64,000 nucleotides of DNA from Streptomyces sp. AM 4-1-1 (lineage in GTDB: Bacteria; Actinomycetota; Actinomycetes; Streptomycetales; Streptomycetaceae): positions 62,001 to 126,000 of the forward strand of contig NZ_CP119146.1 of assembly GCF_029167625.1 (NCBI RefSeq), written 5' to 3'. Made by a program: the position numbers and the translations under genes. The notes under the pieces were generated by a model. That model was given only the letters and a program-made list of their open reading frames with translations, was not told the DNA's origin and made no database searches. Positions 18,527 to 27,546 of this stretch are shown here, in pieces; the first letter of the stretch is position 1, and each line of letters opens with the position of its first letter.

Positions 18527-19201
18527 ATGACCAGCACCGTCTCCGGCTTTCCCGTACTCGGCGCGGCGATCGCCGACCTTCTCGGCCACGACTGGGAGTT
18601 CGTGCAGACCAGGCCCTCGCGGACCACCGGTTCGATCCGGCACCGCGACGGCAAGCACATCGGCTTCGTCGTCGCCGTAGAGGCGAACGGCAACCTGACC
18701 GTCCAGGCCGGCGACTCCCAGCCGCTGACCGTCCTCCAGACCACCGAAACCGCCCAGGACACCGAGCACGCCGCCAACGCCGTTGTGGACGTGATCCGCG
18801 ACTCGCTCAAGTCCGTCCCCATCAAGCTGGACGACCAGCTGCCGTTCGAAACGCTGCTGGCCCTCTACCACCGGGCGGAGCGACTGATGAGCGCGCACAT
18901 CGAGCAGGTGCTGCCCCGGCACGTGGAAGGCGCCGTCCGTGCGGCACTGGACGAGAAGACCCTCGCCGAACACGGCGCGCCCGTCTCGGCCGCCTTCGAC
19001 ACCACTGAACAGGACAACGGTTACGTCTGGCTCGCCGACGAGACCCAGGTCGTTCTGGCCGACGGCACCAAGCGGACCGTCGACCTCGGCTGGGCGGGCC
19101 AGTGCCAGAACTTCCTTGTCCACCACGCCCTGGAGCACGAAGTGGGCGACGACGACGTCCTCACGGTGGCCTTCGCCCCGCCCGGCCTCCGTATCGCCTG
19201 A
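18527..19201 (+). CDS. Protein of unknown function
   Basis: A 224-residue protein beginning MTSTVSGFPVLGAAIADLLG. The N-terminal half alternates beta-like stretches (HIGFVVAVEANGNLTVQ), and the C-terminal half is mixed. GGAAGGAC precedes the ATG, nearly the same ribosome-site block as at 19270. No family is recognised. Confidence 0.6.
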   Translation: MTSTVSGFPVLGAAIADLLGHDWEFVQTRPSRTTGSIRHRDGKHIGFVVAVEANGNLTVQAGDSQPLTVLQTTETAQDTEHAANAVVDVIRDSLKSVPIKLDDQLPFETLLALYHRAERLMSAHIEQVLPRHVEGAVRAALDEKTLAEHGAPVSAAFDTTEQDNGYVWLADETQVVLADGTKRTVDLGWAGQCQNFLVHHALEHEVGDDDVLTVAFAPPGLRIA

Positions 19202-19269
19202 CACAGCCCGCCCGTCGGAGGCCGCGTCCGCCGCACGGCCTCCGCCCGCCCCCCGGAAGGACCCCCGCC

Positions 19270-19584
19270 ATGGGCAACACCCTCACCACCACCAGCGTCC
19301 TGAGCGCCGTCACGCGCACCACCGTCACGGTCGCCGTCACCGAATCCACCGTCCACCGCATGACGCCGTCGATGTGGGACGCCCTCGCCAAGCTCGACAC
19401 TTGCCCGCTCGACTCCACCGCCACGGCGTGGTTCGTCGGCACCTGGGGGCACACCCGCGCAACCTGCTCCCGGCTCGTCCGGGCGGGCCTGGCCGAGTAC
19501 CAGGAAAACGTCTGCCTGATCACCGAACCGGGCCGCGCCGCCCTCGCCCAGCAGTCGGCCGACAAGCAGCCGGCCACCACCTGA
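19270..19584 (+). CDS. Small protein, possibly a winged-helix DNA-binding protein
   Basis: A 104-residue protein. The order MWDALAKL, WGHTRATCSRLVRAGLAEYQ, CLITEPGRAALAQ recalls a helix-turn-helix with a following wing, as in MarR-like folds. This is a shape-based guess. GGAAGGAC lies ahead of the ATG. Confidence 0.5.
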   Translation: MGNTLTTTSVLSAVTRTTVTVAVTESTVHRMTPSMWDALAKLDTCPLDSTATAWFVGTWGHTRATCSRLVRAGLAEYQENVCLITEPGRAALAQQSADKQPATT

Positions 19585-19662
19585 CACAAGCCCCCACCAC
19601 GCCCTCCTTCCGTTTCGGGGCCCGGTCCCGCAAGGCCCGGCACCGCCCGACCCAAGGTCCCA

Positions 19663-20184
19663 ATGAACCCCCACGACGCAGCCCTCTCCCTCTTCGAAGC
19701 CCTCCTCGCCGAAGCCCAGCACTGGGCGTGCGACGACGCCGAGGACCAGGAGGTGCTCGAAGCGATCGACCGCGCGCCTACCCCGCTCGACAAGCTCGCC
19801 CTGATGCAAAACTCCAGCCTCGTCCCCAGCGGCCTGTCCTCGGCCGTCGCTGACGCCCTCCTCGCACTCGACCCCGCCACCTACTCCCCCGCCCCCGCAC
19901 CGACCGCCCCTGGAACCTCCATGGCCGACCCCGAACTCCACCGCATCCGCGAGGCATTGATCACCGTGGTCACCCCATCCCCCGAGGACGACACCCCCAG
20001 CGACGACTACGAGATCCAGGTCCACGGCGTCAGCGTTCTCATCCGCCGCGCCCAGTGGGGCGCCCACGCGCATGTCCCCTACGTGCACATCGAAGACCAG
20101 GCCGATACGCCCGGCCTGCTGCTCGTCGAGGTGAACGACAGCGGAAAGAACGAACACCCCCTCCCCCACGGAACCCGCGCATGA
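19663..20184 (+). CDS. Protein of unknown function
   Basis: A 173-residue acidic protein beginning MNPHDAALSLFEALLAEAQHW, with a proline/alanine linker at ~80-90. Its stop overlaps the start of the next gene by four bases, so the two are translationally linked. No ribosome site is obvious at its own start. Confidence 0.55.
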   Translation: MNPHDAALSLFEALLAEAQHWACDDAEDQEVLEAIDRAPTPLDKLALMQNSSLVPSGLSSAVADALLALDPATYSPAPAPTAPGTSMADPELHRIREALITVVTPSPEDDTPSDDYEIQVHGVSVLIRRAQWGAHAHVPYVHIEDQADTPGLLLVEVNDSGKNEHPLPHGTRA

Positions 20185-20930
20185 CCCTCGACCGCACCTA
20201 CGCCGCCGCCCGCCAACTGATCGACCCCGACGCCGACTACACCGTGCACGTCCGTGCCGGCACCGGCTGGCAGCCCCCCGGCAACCGCGACCAAGAGGAA
20301 CTGCCGGGCCTGGACGTCCTGCTGGCCGCCCGCAGGGTGCTGCGCGCCCAACCCGCAGGCCGCGTATGGAGCACCCGCCCCGACACCCTGAACGTGTGCA
20401 CCGGCGACGGCCTGCTGTGGCTACGCTTCACCGTGACCACGCTCGCCGAGACCGGCCTGTGCCACGCCGCCAAGTGCGCGGAGTTCCTCACCGACTCCGG
20501 CCACTGCCCTCGGTGCGCCGCCTGCCCCGGTCCCGACGGCCGCGCCCCCACGGGGGTGTGGAAGGTGCTCGGCCTGGCCGACTCCGCCGTCCTGCCCGTC
20601 ACACGAGACGACCTCACCACGACGGACCTGGTGCTCCTGGCCCGCGCCTGCCACACCCTCGACCAGCAGCACTATGACGTCCACGCCCGCACGCCGCTGC
20701 CGCCGGAGGCCAAGCCGCTCCTTCAGCGCCTGGCCCTCGTCCTTGACGACCTCGACGAAGGCCGTCCGCACGCCCTGAACCCCGACGCCGCTTTCTCTCG
20801 GGCCGAGTTGCTCACCCTCGCCGACACGGCACTGGCCCTCTACCGTGCACACGGGGACCCCGACGATCTCTTGGGCAGTCCGTCGGTGCTGCGGCTGGCT
20901 CACCTAGCATACGCGGACATGCCGGACTAA
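20181..20930 (+). CDS. Protein of unknown function with a cysteine cluster
   Basis: A 249-residue protein. Residues ~90-115 contain a His/Cys cluster (CHAAKCAEF, then HCPRCAACPG) likely to bind zinc. The C-terminus LYRAHGDPDDLLGSPSVLRL has a decayed copy at 22078-22152. The ATG overlaps the previous stop (ATGA). A perfect hairpin follows the gene. Confidence 0.6.
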   Translation: MTLDRTYAAARQLIDPDADYTVHVRAGTGWQPPGNRDQEELPGLDVLLAARRVLRAQPAGRVWSTRPDTLNVCTGDGLLWLRFTVTTLAETGLCHAAKCAEFLTDSGHCPRCAACPGPDGRAPTGVWKVLGLADSAVLPVTRDDLTTTDLVLLARACHTLDQQHYDVHARTPLPPEAKPLLQRLALVLDDLDEGRPHALNPDAAFSRAELLTLADTALALYRAHGDPDDLLGSPSVLRLAHLAYADMPD

Positions 20931-20956
20931 AGCCCGAGGGCCCCGGTTAGCCTCGG

Positions 20957-20972
20957 CCGGGCGTCCGCCCGG
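20957..20972. terminator. Hairpin between convergent genes
   Basis: CCGGGCG-TC-CGCCCGG is a perfect 7-bp stem, placed between the rightward group ending at 20930 and the leftward gene ending at 21011. It can serve both. Confidence 0.5.
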
Positions 20973-21010
20973 ACGGCACAGCCCGGCGCGCCCCACCGAA
21001 CGGCATGCCG

Positions 21011-21913
21011 TCACCCGCTCGCCGGCATCCGGAAGGCGCCGTGCGTCCGGGCGCACACGTCGCGGGCGAGGAGGACGAGCGCGCGTTCCCGGATCAGGTC
21101 GTCATGGACTCCCGGGTCACCGGGCGGCAGCAGTTCCAGCGCCCGGTCGATGGTGGCCAGGGCCTCACCGAAGCACCGCATCTCCCGCAGGAGTCCGGCC
21201 TCCCGGAACAGCGCCACAGCGTCGGTGCGCCCCCTGAACGGCGGACGAGACAGGATCCCCAGCATGTGCTGATGGCGCTGGGGCAGCCCATCGCCGAGCC
21301 ACAACCCGTGCAGCAGAGTGTGAAGGACCTTTACATCGTCGCTGGCGTCGGCCAGGACTCCCTCCATGACCTGCAGCCCCTGCGGCTTCGACTGGCCGAG
21401 CAACGCGAACGCGAACAGCGCGCGGCTGAAGACGTCCCAGGGACCGCGGTGAGCGCGCAGCATCTCTTCCAACGCGACCCGTCGAAAGTCGTAGCGCAGC
21501 GCGAGCCCCAGAAGATGGATGCGGGTACGGGCGGTCACGGGGTCGCCGGCAAGGGCCGCACCACTGGGGATCTCCTCGCTCACGCGGCGGCCGTCGCGCC
21601 GCGCCTGCCAGGTCACGTCGGCGAGGAACGCCGCCGACTCCTGCCACGTGGTCCGGGCGACACGCATCCAGTGCTCGGCCCGCACCGTGAACACCATGTC
21701 CGGGGCATCGCCGACATCCACCTGAGCCAGTGCGAGGACGCCCGGACGCAGCTGCGGAACGTGCACGGCCTCCTCCAGCAGAGGCAGGACTCCCGGCTCG
21801 CCCAGCAGTTGGCGTGCCTGAGCAAGGCGTGCGAGACGGGCGGCCGGCGGATGCCGGACGAAAGCGAGGACGCCCTCGGGCAGGACGGGCGAGGTCGGAA
21901 CAGCGACAGTCAT
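21011..21913 (-). CDS. Helical repeat protein of unknown function
   Basis: A 300-residue, helix-rich protein. Repeated A/L patterns in the C-terminal half (GLLREMRCFGEALATIDRAL) resemble TPR helices. AGGAG lies before the ATG. It reads against its neighbours and has no partner gene nearby. Confidence 0.55.
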   Translation of the reverse strand: MTVAVPTSPVLPEGVLAFVRHPPAARLARLAQARQLLGEPGVLPLLEEAVHVPQLRPGVLALAQVDVGDAPDMVFTVRAEHWMRVARTTWQESAAFLADVTWQARRDGRRVSEEIPSGAALAGDPVTARTRIHLLGLALRYDFRRVALEEMLRAHRGPWDVFSRALFAFALLGQSKPQGLQVMEGVLADASDDVKVLHTLLHGLWLGDGLPQRHQHMLGILSRPPFRGRTDAVALFREAGLLREMRCFGEALATIDRALELLPPGDPGVHDDLIRERALVLLARDVCARTHGAFRMPASG

Positions 21914-22077
21914 CGAGACGCTCCTGGGTCGAGAACAACAGCAGGTGAAGGAGCGAGCGCCCCTTCACCTGCTACAGGTGCTGATCCCGGCCGCGGTGTG
22001 ACACACCCAGCGCACTTTCTCGCGCTGACACGAGACGTTCCCCATGAGCTCTCACGCCCACCGCCGTGGCGCCCACC

Positions 22078-22152
22078 TTGTACCGGGTACACGGAAGACC
22101 CCGACGACGTACTCGGCCGCCCTTCGGTCCTGCTCCTGGCCACTCGCCTAGG
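22078..22152 (+). pseudogene. Decayed copy of the 3' end of the gene at 20181-20930
   Basis: Reading gives LYRVHG, then after a one-base shift EDPDDVLGRPSVLLLATRLG. This aligns with LYRAHGDPDDLLGSPSVLRL at the end of the 249-residue protein. Only ~25 codons remain. Confidence 0.55.
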
Positions 22153-22911
22153 ACAACACCCTGGCCTGACCAGCAAGCCGTCATACTCCGCCCCGTGAGC
22201 CCCACGTTGGTGAAGCGCTGGTCGGCTCCGGCGTAGTTCCAGCCGGCAGTGCTGAAAAGCTTCTCCTGCCTGCCGACAAGTCGAAGCCGATCGCGTAGCA
22301 ACTCTCTCGTCAGCGCCGTCGAACGCCTGCGCAGTCGCGTGCAGCTGCCGCACGACTTCTACACCGTGCCCTGCACGCGCCAGGCCCCGGCCACTTGCAC
22401 CATGCTCCCCGCGATCGCGGCCGTGACCCAACGCCGAGACGACGGTGATCGATCCTGGCTCGACCACCGATGTCCAGCCAGCCGCAGCTCGCCACCGAAA
22501 GCCTTCTCGGGGCGGGGCAGCGCACCCGCTAACCCATGCGTCCCCCTCGGTCCCTCAGCGCTCAAGCACGCTGAGCGCCAACGCTGACAGCTCTGGGCCC
22601 GGCGCGTACGTGGTTGCCAGCCCCTGGCACCTGTGAGGCGCATGTTTTCAGGCGCAGTCTCTTGGTGGACGACTCCACGGACGGTGCGGAAATTCGAGGT
22701 GACCGGCGAAGCTCACGCAACAGCATCGGCCGGTAAGGCGCATCGTCGCCAGTTGATGTTTCCGCACACACGGAATTTCACGGCTCACCTGCCAGAGCTG
22801 ACCGCGAAGCGAGACGTGACGTCTCGGCCAAGCCCGCGTTCGACCACCTGCCCGATCGTCAAGAGATGGCAAAATGACCCCTGACCTGCGAGTTTCACAA
22901 AATCACATACA

Positions 22912-22939
22912 TCACTCACTTACTCACTCAGGCACTCAC
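22912..22939. repeat. Short ACTCAC-type repeats
   Basis: Four near-copies of ACTCAC within 28 bases, in AT-rich DNA 310 bases before parA. Function unknown; a partition or replication site is possible. Confidence 0.35.
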
Positions 22940-23093
22940 CCGCAAGGCTCATCATCTTCATAAACGTCGCTTCCCCTAATTGTCAGCGTATGCAAATAGG
23001 CTTTAGGTCGGCGCATGGATTGAATTTCTGCGTCTTTAGGGGTTAGAAACAAGGAAAGCAAAGAATGATCTTGAGGGTCTCAACACGCCGTGC

Positions 23094-23117
23094 CACGTCA
23101 ATGTGACGTGACGTGAC
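23094..23117. promoter_or_regulatory. Palindrome plus tandem GTGAC repeats upstream of parA
   Basis: CACGTCA-ATG-TGACGTG is a perfect 7-bp palindrome that runs into a further ACGTGAC copy. It lies 130 bases before parA and is a fair candidate for a partition site or operator bound by the ParA partner (inference). Confidence 0.4.
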
Positions 23118-23248
23118 ACACGCTCGCTGACCCGTGTATGGTCACGCCCGAGCATGAAGGGACACGCGGGCCGATTGCGGATCACAGAATCCACTGTGGG
23201 CTAGCCAGCGCGTGGTTCTCGTGACCATCTCGCGACGGCGGAGAAGCC

Positions 23249-24340
23249 TTGGAACTTTACGAGTACAACGAACTGCAGAGTCGACTCGATGCGATCGTCG
23301 AGTTCGACGACATGTCAGGTGACGCCATGCTTGCGGCGCTCGTCGAGCAACTACGCCCCTACCTGCGGAACGTCATCGGGTCCACCATCGGCAAGGGCGG
23401 CGAAGGAAAGACCACCTTGGCCACCAACTTGGCCTACATGTTGGCTGAGGAACAAGCGAACCGCGACAGCCAAGGGAAGTCCGCCCTTCCGGTCCTCTAC
23501 ATGGAGATTGATGCCAACGGAGACGGAAGGACTGATCTGGGACTGGATGCAAAGGCCTTCAATGATCACGGGAAGGCCCTCCGTGATGCGATCACTAACG
23601 ACGGCCCCTTGAAGGTCGTCAAGAACGTTCGGCCGTTCCTGGATGCAACGATCTCGGGTAGGCACTGCTCCGATATCGCCGGTCGCATCAACAAGCTCGC
23701 CGACACGCACGCCATCGCTGCCTATCTCCTGCTGGCTCTGCTTCTGGCGCAGATCTCCCACCTGTACCGGTGGATCGTGCTCGACTTCGCCCCGGGCGAC
23801 AAAGCCATCCAGCGAGCCGGTCTGGCAGCATCCACCCATCTCGTCTCGCCCATTCACAACACGGACAATGCTGCTCTGAGGGGTCTGTCCACCGTCACAC
23901 GGCTCATTCGCGCCAACCGGCGCCTCAACCCGGAGGCGCAGCTCACTGCGATCGTCTTCCTGGGTTTCCGAAAGGTCAAGGGCGAGCCGACCACGGAGCT
24001 GACCAACGTTCGTATCAAGATCGAGAAGTTGCTCACAGAGGCTGGCATGGATCCTGGACTGATTCTGGACGAGTACGTACGCGATGCCCGCTCCATCGCT
24101 ACCTTGTGCCGCAACCACGGCCGCCCCGCCCGCGAGTTCGCACTGGCCGCCACCGGGCAACTCCGGGACGAAAACGGCGAGTTGGTTCCCCGGCCTCGGG
24201 ACGAGAACGGTCGCTACGTGGATGCGCAGTCGTCCGTAAACCTCGCGGACGATTACTCGAAACTGGCACGAGGAGTGATCACCCGGGTGCGCCAGCGCAA
24301 CGCCGAACTCCGTGAGAAGCAGATGCAGGGAGCGTCATGA
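23249..24340 (+). CDS. parA: ParA-like partition ATPase
   Basis: A 363-residue ATPase with a deviant Walker A KGGEGKTT at 49-56, a Walker B-like WIVLDFAPGDKA, and the overall ParA/MinD layout. Such ATPases move plasmid copies over the nucleoid with a centromere-binding partner. The TTG start is set by GGAG ~5 bases upstream. An internal spacer (LRDENGELVPRPRDENGR) is unusual. The stop overlaps the next gene's ATG (ATGA). Confidence 0.88.
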   Translation: MELYEYNELQSRLDAIVEFDDMSGDAMLAALVEQLRPYLRNVIGSTIGKGGEGKTTLATNLAYMLAEEQANRDSQGKSALPVLYMEIDANGDGRTDLGLDAKAFNDHGKALRDAITNDGPLKVVKNVRPFLDATISGRHCSDIAGRINKLADTHAIAAYLLLALLLAQISHLYRWIVLDFAPGDKAIQRAGLAASTHLVSPIHNTDNAALRGLSTVTRLIRANRRLNPEAQLTAIVFLGFRKVKGEPTTELTNVRIKIEKLLTEAGMDPGLILDEYVRDARSIATLCRNHGRPAREFALAATGQLRDENGELVPRPRDENGRYVDAQSSVNLADDYSKLARGVITRVRQRNAELREKQMQGAS

Positions 24341-25551
24341 GCAAGTCCACCGTCGGCACGGCGGGTACTGGAACCGGCCCCAAGGCCAACGCCAAACGGG
24401 GTGAGCAGGCGGGCAAGAAGGAGCACCTCATCGTTCCCGACCTGAACCTCGGGGGCGACGATGATGACGAAGACGAGGACGACTTCCGCCCGGTCCGTGC
24501 CTTCGTGCCTCCGACGACGGCGAAGTCGACCGCTGCTAAGGCTGTTGTTCCTCCGCAGCAGGATGAAGAGTCGGAGCGCAGCCCTGTTGCGGACGAGACT
24601 GAACCTTCGCCCACTGCTAGCCGCGTCACCGTGTCGCCGACCCAGACACCTGGTCCCGCCGCTATCCGCGGTGAACTGGGCCATTCTGCGGGGGACTCCG
24701 CTGAGAATGGGCAGGAGGCGTCGCACGGGTCGGGAGAGCCGAGCAGCGGATCGGCAAGTGAAACCTCTTCTGCGGAAGGCGCCTCCGGGCAGCCCACGGT
24801 CGAGGTGCAGGAAGCTCCCACCGAGCGAACGGCGGAACTGGCCCGAGTTGACCGGCATGCGGCGCCGGCCTTGCGTACCTCGGCTTCCTTGTCCGGACTC
24901 CCGGCCCGGCGGCCTGGTCGACGCAGGCCCGCCGAACCGTTCAACCCGGACGAACCGCGCCAGCGCAATGAGCAAGCGATGCTTGAGTTGTCACAGCAAG
25001 CACCGGGCTACGCCTCGCTGTTGACCGTATACAGCGCCTCTCAGCTGAACGCTGTGCCCTTCGAGAACCGCAACATCAACCTCTACGGCCTCGCGGCAGA
25101 CCAGGTCGGCACCCAGCGCACCGCCGACATGGCTCTGCTGAAAATGTTGACGTTCCAGCGACCGAAGCTAACTCCAGCGCACTACGTCGATGCCGCGCTG
25201 GAACCGGTGCTGAAGCCGCTCGACCCGGATGGCATCGACATGGAAGCCATGGAGGACGAGCGGGACTACGTGTGGCAACTCGCCCAGAAGGGTCTCGCGT
25301 ACCGCAAGTACATCCTCAGCGACCCCGAGAGCGCCAACATGGACAACTACCGGCCCGTGTGCTCCTTGCGCAAGGACGTCAACGCTCGCCTCACCCGCAT
25401 GATGGACCTCATGGACTCAATCCAGGGGATCCAGGCGAAGCCGTTCGAGATCGTCAGTGCCTGCCTTGCTGAGTACATTGCCAGCCTGCCGGCAGAGCGT
25501 ACGCACCTGTCGGAGTTTTTCCAGAAGCACCTGGTCACGACGATTCAGTAG
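24337..25551 (+). CDS. Probable ParB-type partner of ParA
   Basis: A 404-residue protein translationally coupled to parA. The first ~220 residues are low-complexity and very acidic in one place (GGDDDDEDEDDFRP). The last ~180 are a compact domain (RQRNEQAMLELSQQAPGYAS... to HLSEFFQKHLVTTIQ) that I do not recognise. No classical ParB nuclease or HTH motif is evident. The partner role is inferred from position. A strong hairpin follows. Confidence 0.6.
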   Translation: MSKSTVGTAGTGTGPKANAKRGEQAGKKEHLIVPDLNLGGDDDDEDEDDFRPVRAFVPPTTAKSTAAKAVVPPQQDEESERSPVADETEPSPTASRVTVSPTQTPGPAAIRGELGHSAGDSAENGQEASHGSGEPSSGSASETSSAEGASGQPTVEVQEAPTERTAELARVDRHAAPALRTSASLSGLPARRPGRRRPAEPFNPDEPRQRNEQAMLELSQQAPGYASLLTVYSASQLNAVPFENRNINLYGLAADQVGTQRTADMALLKMLTFQRPKLTPAHYVDAALEPVLKPLDPDGIDMEAMEDERDYVWQLAQKGLAYRKYILSDPESANMDNYRPVCSLRKDVNARLTRMMDLMDSIQGIQAKPFEIVSACLAEYIASLPAERTHLSEFFQKHLVTTIQ

Positions 25552-25577
25552 GCAGCGAACCCAGCCCGCCTGTCTCC

Positions 25578-25618
25578 CTCTCGGCCCCTGTTCCTACCCG
25601 TGGGACGGGGGCCGAGAG
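25578..25618 (+). terminator. Terminator of the parA operon
   Basis: CTCTCGGCCCC and GGGGCCGAGAG form a perfect 11-bp stem with a 19-base loop, 27 bases after the operon's last stop codon. Confidence 0.6.
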
Positions 25619-25690
25619 CCGACTGGCGTAGCGCCGAGGCGCACCATGAGTCCCACTGCGCCAACTCTTGGCTACCCTCAGTCACTTTTC

Positions 25691-25720
25691 CCTTTAACCG
25701 GGGCCGCACCAGGTTAAAGG
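25691..25720. terminator. 9-bp inverted repeat at the end of the Fic gene
   Basis: CCTTTAACC and GGTTAAAGG are perfect arms around a 12-base spacer, 7 bases past the leftward Fic gene's stop. It may end that transcript or bind a protein. Confidence 0.45.
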
Positions 25721-25726
25721 AAACCG

Positions 25727-27031
25727 TCACACCCACGCGTCGAGCTCGGGAAGGTCCCACTTCGTGTACGTCAGCCGACGCTCGGCACCGTTGATCAAGT
25801 CCAGCACGTCGGTGGCCAGGTAGGCACGTGTCCCTCGCTCAACCTCCTTCACCTGCACGACCCCGGCTCCAGCCAGTTCCTCCAGGGCGTTCGAGGCTGA
25901 GACGAAGGAGATGCCGAGCAAGGACTGCGTAGCCCTAGCGGTCACAATCGGCACGCCGGGGAGCTGCTCCATCAACCGCACAACTGCGGCTCCCTTCCGA
26001 GGCTGTCCACGGAGTCCCTGACCCTCCCTGTAGTGGGCAAGTTTCGCGTACCAGGCCCTCCGCATCTGGCTTAGCTCGTCGGTGAAGCGCCGAGCCTCTG
26101 CGACGGCATCGCGGGTAGCCGCCAGGAACACACGGATCCAAGCATCAACTCCAGCGGCCGCGGCGGAGCTGTCGGGCTCACCCACGTAACGGAACGCGTT
26201 AAGGCCGGCGATGTACTCGCGAGCATGAGCCAAGAGAGACATGGAGATCGGCAGGACATGTCCAACCGCGAGGCCTTGCCTGGCGAGTGCCGTGTGAATC
26301 AGCGCTCTACCGGTTCGACCGTTGCCATCGTTGTAGGGGTGGATCGTTTCGAACTGCGCGTGAACGAGGGCGGCCTGGACGAGAGGCAGCGGGTGATCTT
26401 CAGAGATGAAGGCAGCGAGATCGTCCATGAGAGGACCTACCGCGTCAGGGGTGGGTGGCACATACTCCGCTCCGTGCGGCCCGTAAGCGTTGCCTCCTAC
26501 CCAGTTCTGAACGGTCCTAAGAAACCCCGATGACTCGTCTTGCTCTGTTTCCACCATCAGGGCGGCTTGCAGGCCGTTGATGTCGTCAACCGTCACTGCC
26601 TCGGTCTCGGACAGCGCAGTCACGGCACGACGCAGGGCCAGAACGTTGTTGACAACCTCGCGTGCGCTGTCGCTGATGCCGCGGTGGGTGCGCTGATCGT
26701 CGCCGGCCTTGGTCGCGAGCATCAACTCAAGGTGAGCGATTGCTCGGGCGGAAGCCACCACGCCTTCGATGCGCGAGGACGCCACAGCCTCCGACCGGAG
26801 AAGGAAACGGGCCAGAGACTCCAGATGAGGACTGGTCGGCGCGGCGTCGTTGAAGGCACGAACCAGCCGGTCCGCTTCGGCAACCTCTGCAGCAAGTTCG
26901 GCTGACAGACGGAGCTGGCGCCCCCGAAGTAGATCCGGCTCGTACGCGGCGAACGTCCGGAGGTCCTGCTCCTCCACACCAGGCATCACGCCAGGCTGTG
27001 ACGGCCAGGGCCGTTCCGAAAACCTTGCCAC
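25727..27031 (-). CDS. Fic family protein (probable AMP transferase)
   Basis: A 434-residue Fic protein with the full active-site motif HPYNDGNGRTGR at 231-242, including the catalytic His. SSRIEG at 85-90 fits the built-in inhibitory helix (S/TxxxEG) of class II Fic proteins, so no separate antitoxin is needed. The C-terminal ~110 residues look like a winged helix. These enzymes transfer AMP from ATP to Ser/Thr/Tyr of target proteins; the target is unknown. The GTG start has GGAG at 8 bases. It lies between the partition and replication operons. Confidence 0.9.
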   Translation of the reverse strand: MARFSERPWPSQPGVMPGVEEQDLRTFAAYEPDLLRGRQLRLSAELAAEVAEADRLVRAFNDAAPTSPHLESLARFLLRSEAVASSRIEGVVASARAIAHLELMLATKAGDDQRTHRGISDSAREVVNNVLALRRAVTALSETEAVTVDDINGLQAALMVETEQDESSGFLRTVQNWVGGNAYGPHGAEYVPPTPDAVGPLMDDLAAFISEDHPLPLVQAALVHAQFETIHPYNDGNGRTGRALIHTALARQGLAVGHVLPISMSLLAHAREYIAGLNAFRYVGEPDSSAAAAGVDAWIRVFLAATRDAVAEARRFTDELSQMRRAWYAKLAHYREGQGLRGQPRKGAAVVRLMEQLPGVPIVTARATQSLLGISFVSASNALEELAGAGVVQVKEVERGTRAYLATDVLDLINGAERRLTYTKWDLPELDAWV

Positions 27032-27285
27032 TAGACACGCTCCAAAGGTTCAGCCTCAAGCAGATCCATTTAAGGATAGTGTGTGCCCCGTGATGTTTGG
27101 TGTGATGCATGGGGTGGTTCCGGAGAGTGGGGCTCGCGCTCTTCTCGCCGGATGCCGTCCTGTCGAGACTCTGGACTCACGCGCTTCGGACCGGCACGAG
27201 GCACGCCACGCCTCGGCAGGGTCAACGCGAGGACCGTCGCCACGGTCACACCGCAGTGGTCTTCAGGCTCGGGGCGAAAGCGAAA

Positions 27286-27306
27286 AGGCGACCCATCGGG
27301 TCGCCT
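27286..27306. repeat. Perfect 9-bp hairpin
   Basis: AGGCGACCC-ATC-GGGTCGCCT. First of three stem-loops before the replication operon; the next begins 5 bases later. Confidence 0.6.
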
Positions 27307-27310
27307 CACC

Positions 27311-27332
27311 GGGTGACTTCGCCAAGTCACCC
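27311..27332. repeat. Perfect 9-bp hairpin
   Basis: GGGTGACTT-CGCC-AAGTCACCC. Second stem-loop of the set. A third, GCCGAC-TTC-GTCGGC, lies at 27386-27400. Confidence 0.6.
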
Positions 27333-27385
27333 ATCACCACCGCTCGGGGTCGCCACCCTGAGCATTTCCGTGTCTGCCACATCGA

Positions 27386-27400
27386 GCCGACTTCGTCGGC
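27386..27400. repeat. Perfect 6-bp hairpin
   Basis: GCCGAC-TTC-GTCGGC, third stem-loop in the leader of the replication operon. Confidence 0.5.
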
Positions 27401-27546
27401 GTCACTTGCAGCCTGCGGTGCCACCCGCATGCCGCAAGGGGAGGAGAAGCCAACGGCAACCTGACCTGACCCTTCCGCCCTAAAGCGGATCTCAACTTCA
27501 CCCCCGCTGACCAGGACTTCTCCGTCGATCGGTCGAGCGGTCGGTC

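Larger units (their letters stand above)
21914..23248. other. Long non-coding region before parA, with relic and repeats
   Basis: About 1.3 kb without a credible gene. It holds a decayed gene tail (22078-22152), a block of short ACTCAC repeats (22912-22939), AT-rich DNA around 22880-23090 and a GTGAC-type repeat and palindrome (23094-23117). The last 350 bases are a likely partition-site or promoter region for parA. Confidence 0.5.
27032..27546. other. Hairpin-rich leader, candidate origin region
   Basis: 515 bases between the divergent Fic gene and the replication operon. Three perfect hairpins cluster at 27286-27400, and GTCG-type repeats follow near 27525-27545. I see no convincing gene. 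The position before the replication operon suits an origin or its control region. Confidence 0.45.

Noticed and set aside
21910..22467. 185-codon leftward frame before parA
   Set aside because: No ribosome site or domain, and it covers a relic that reads on the other strand.
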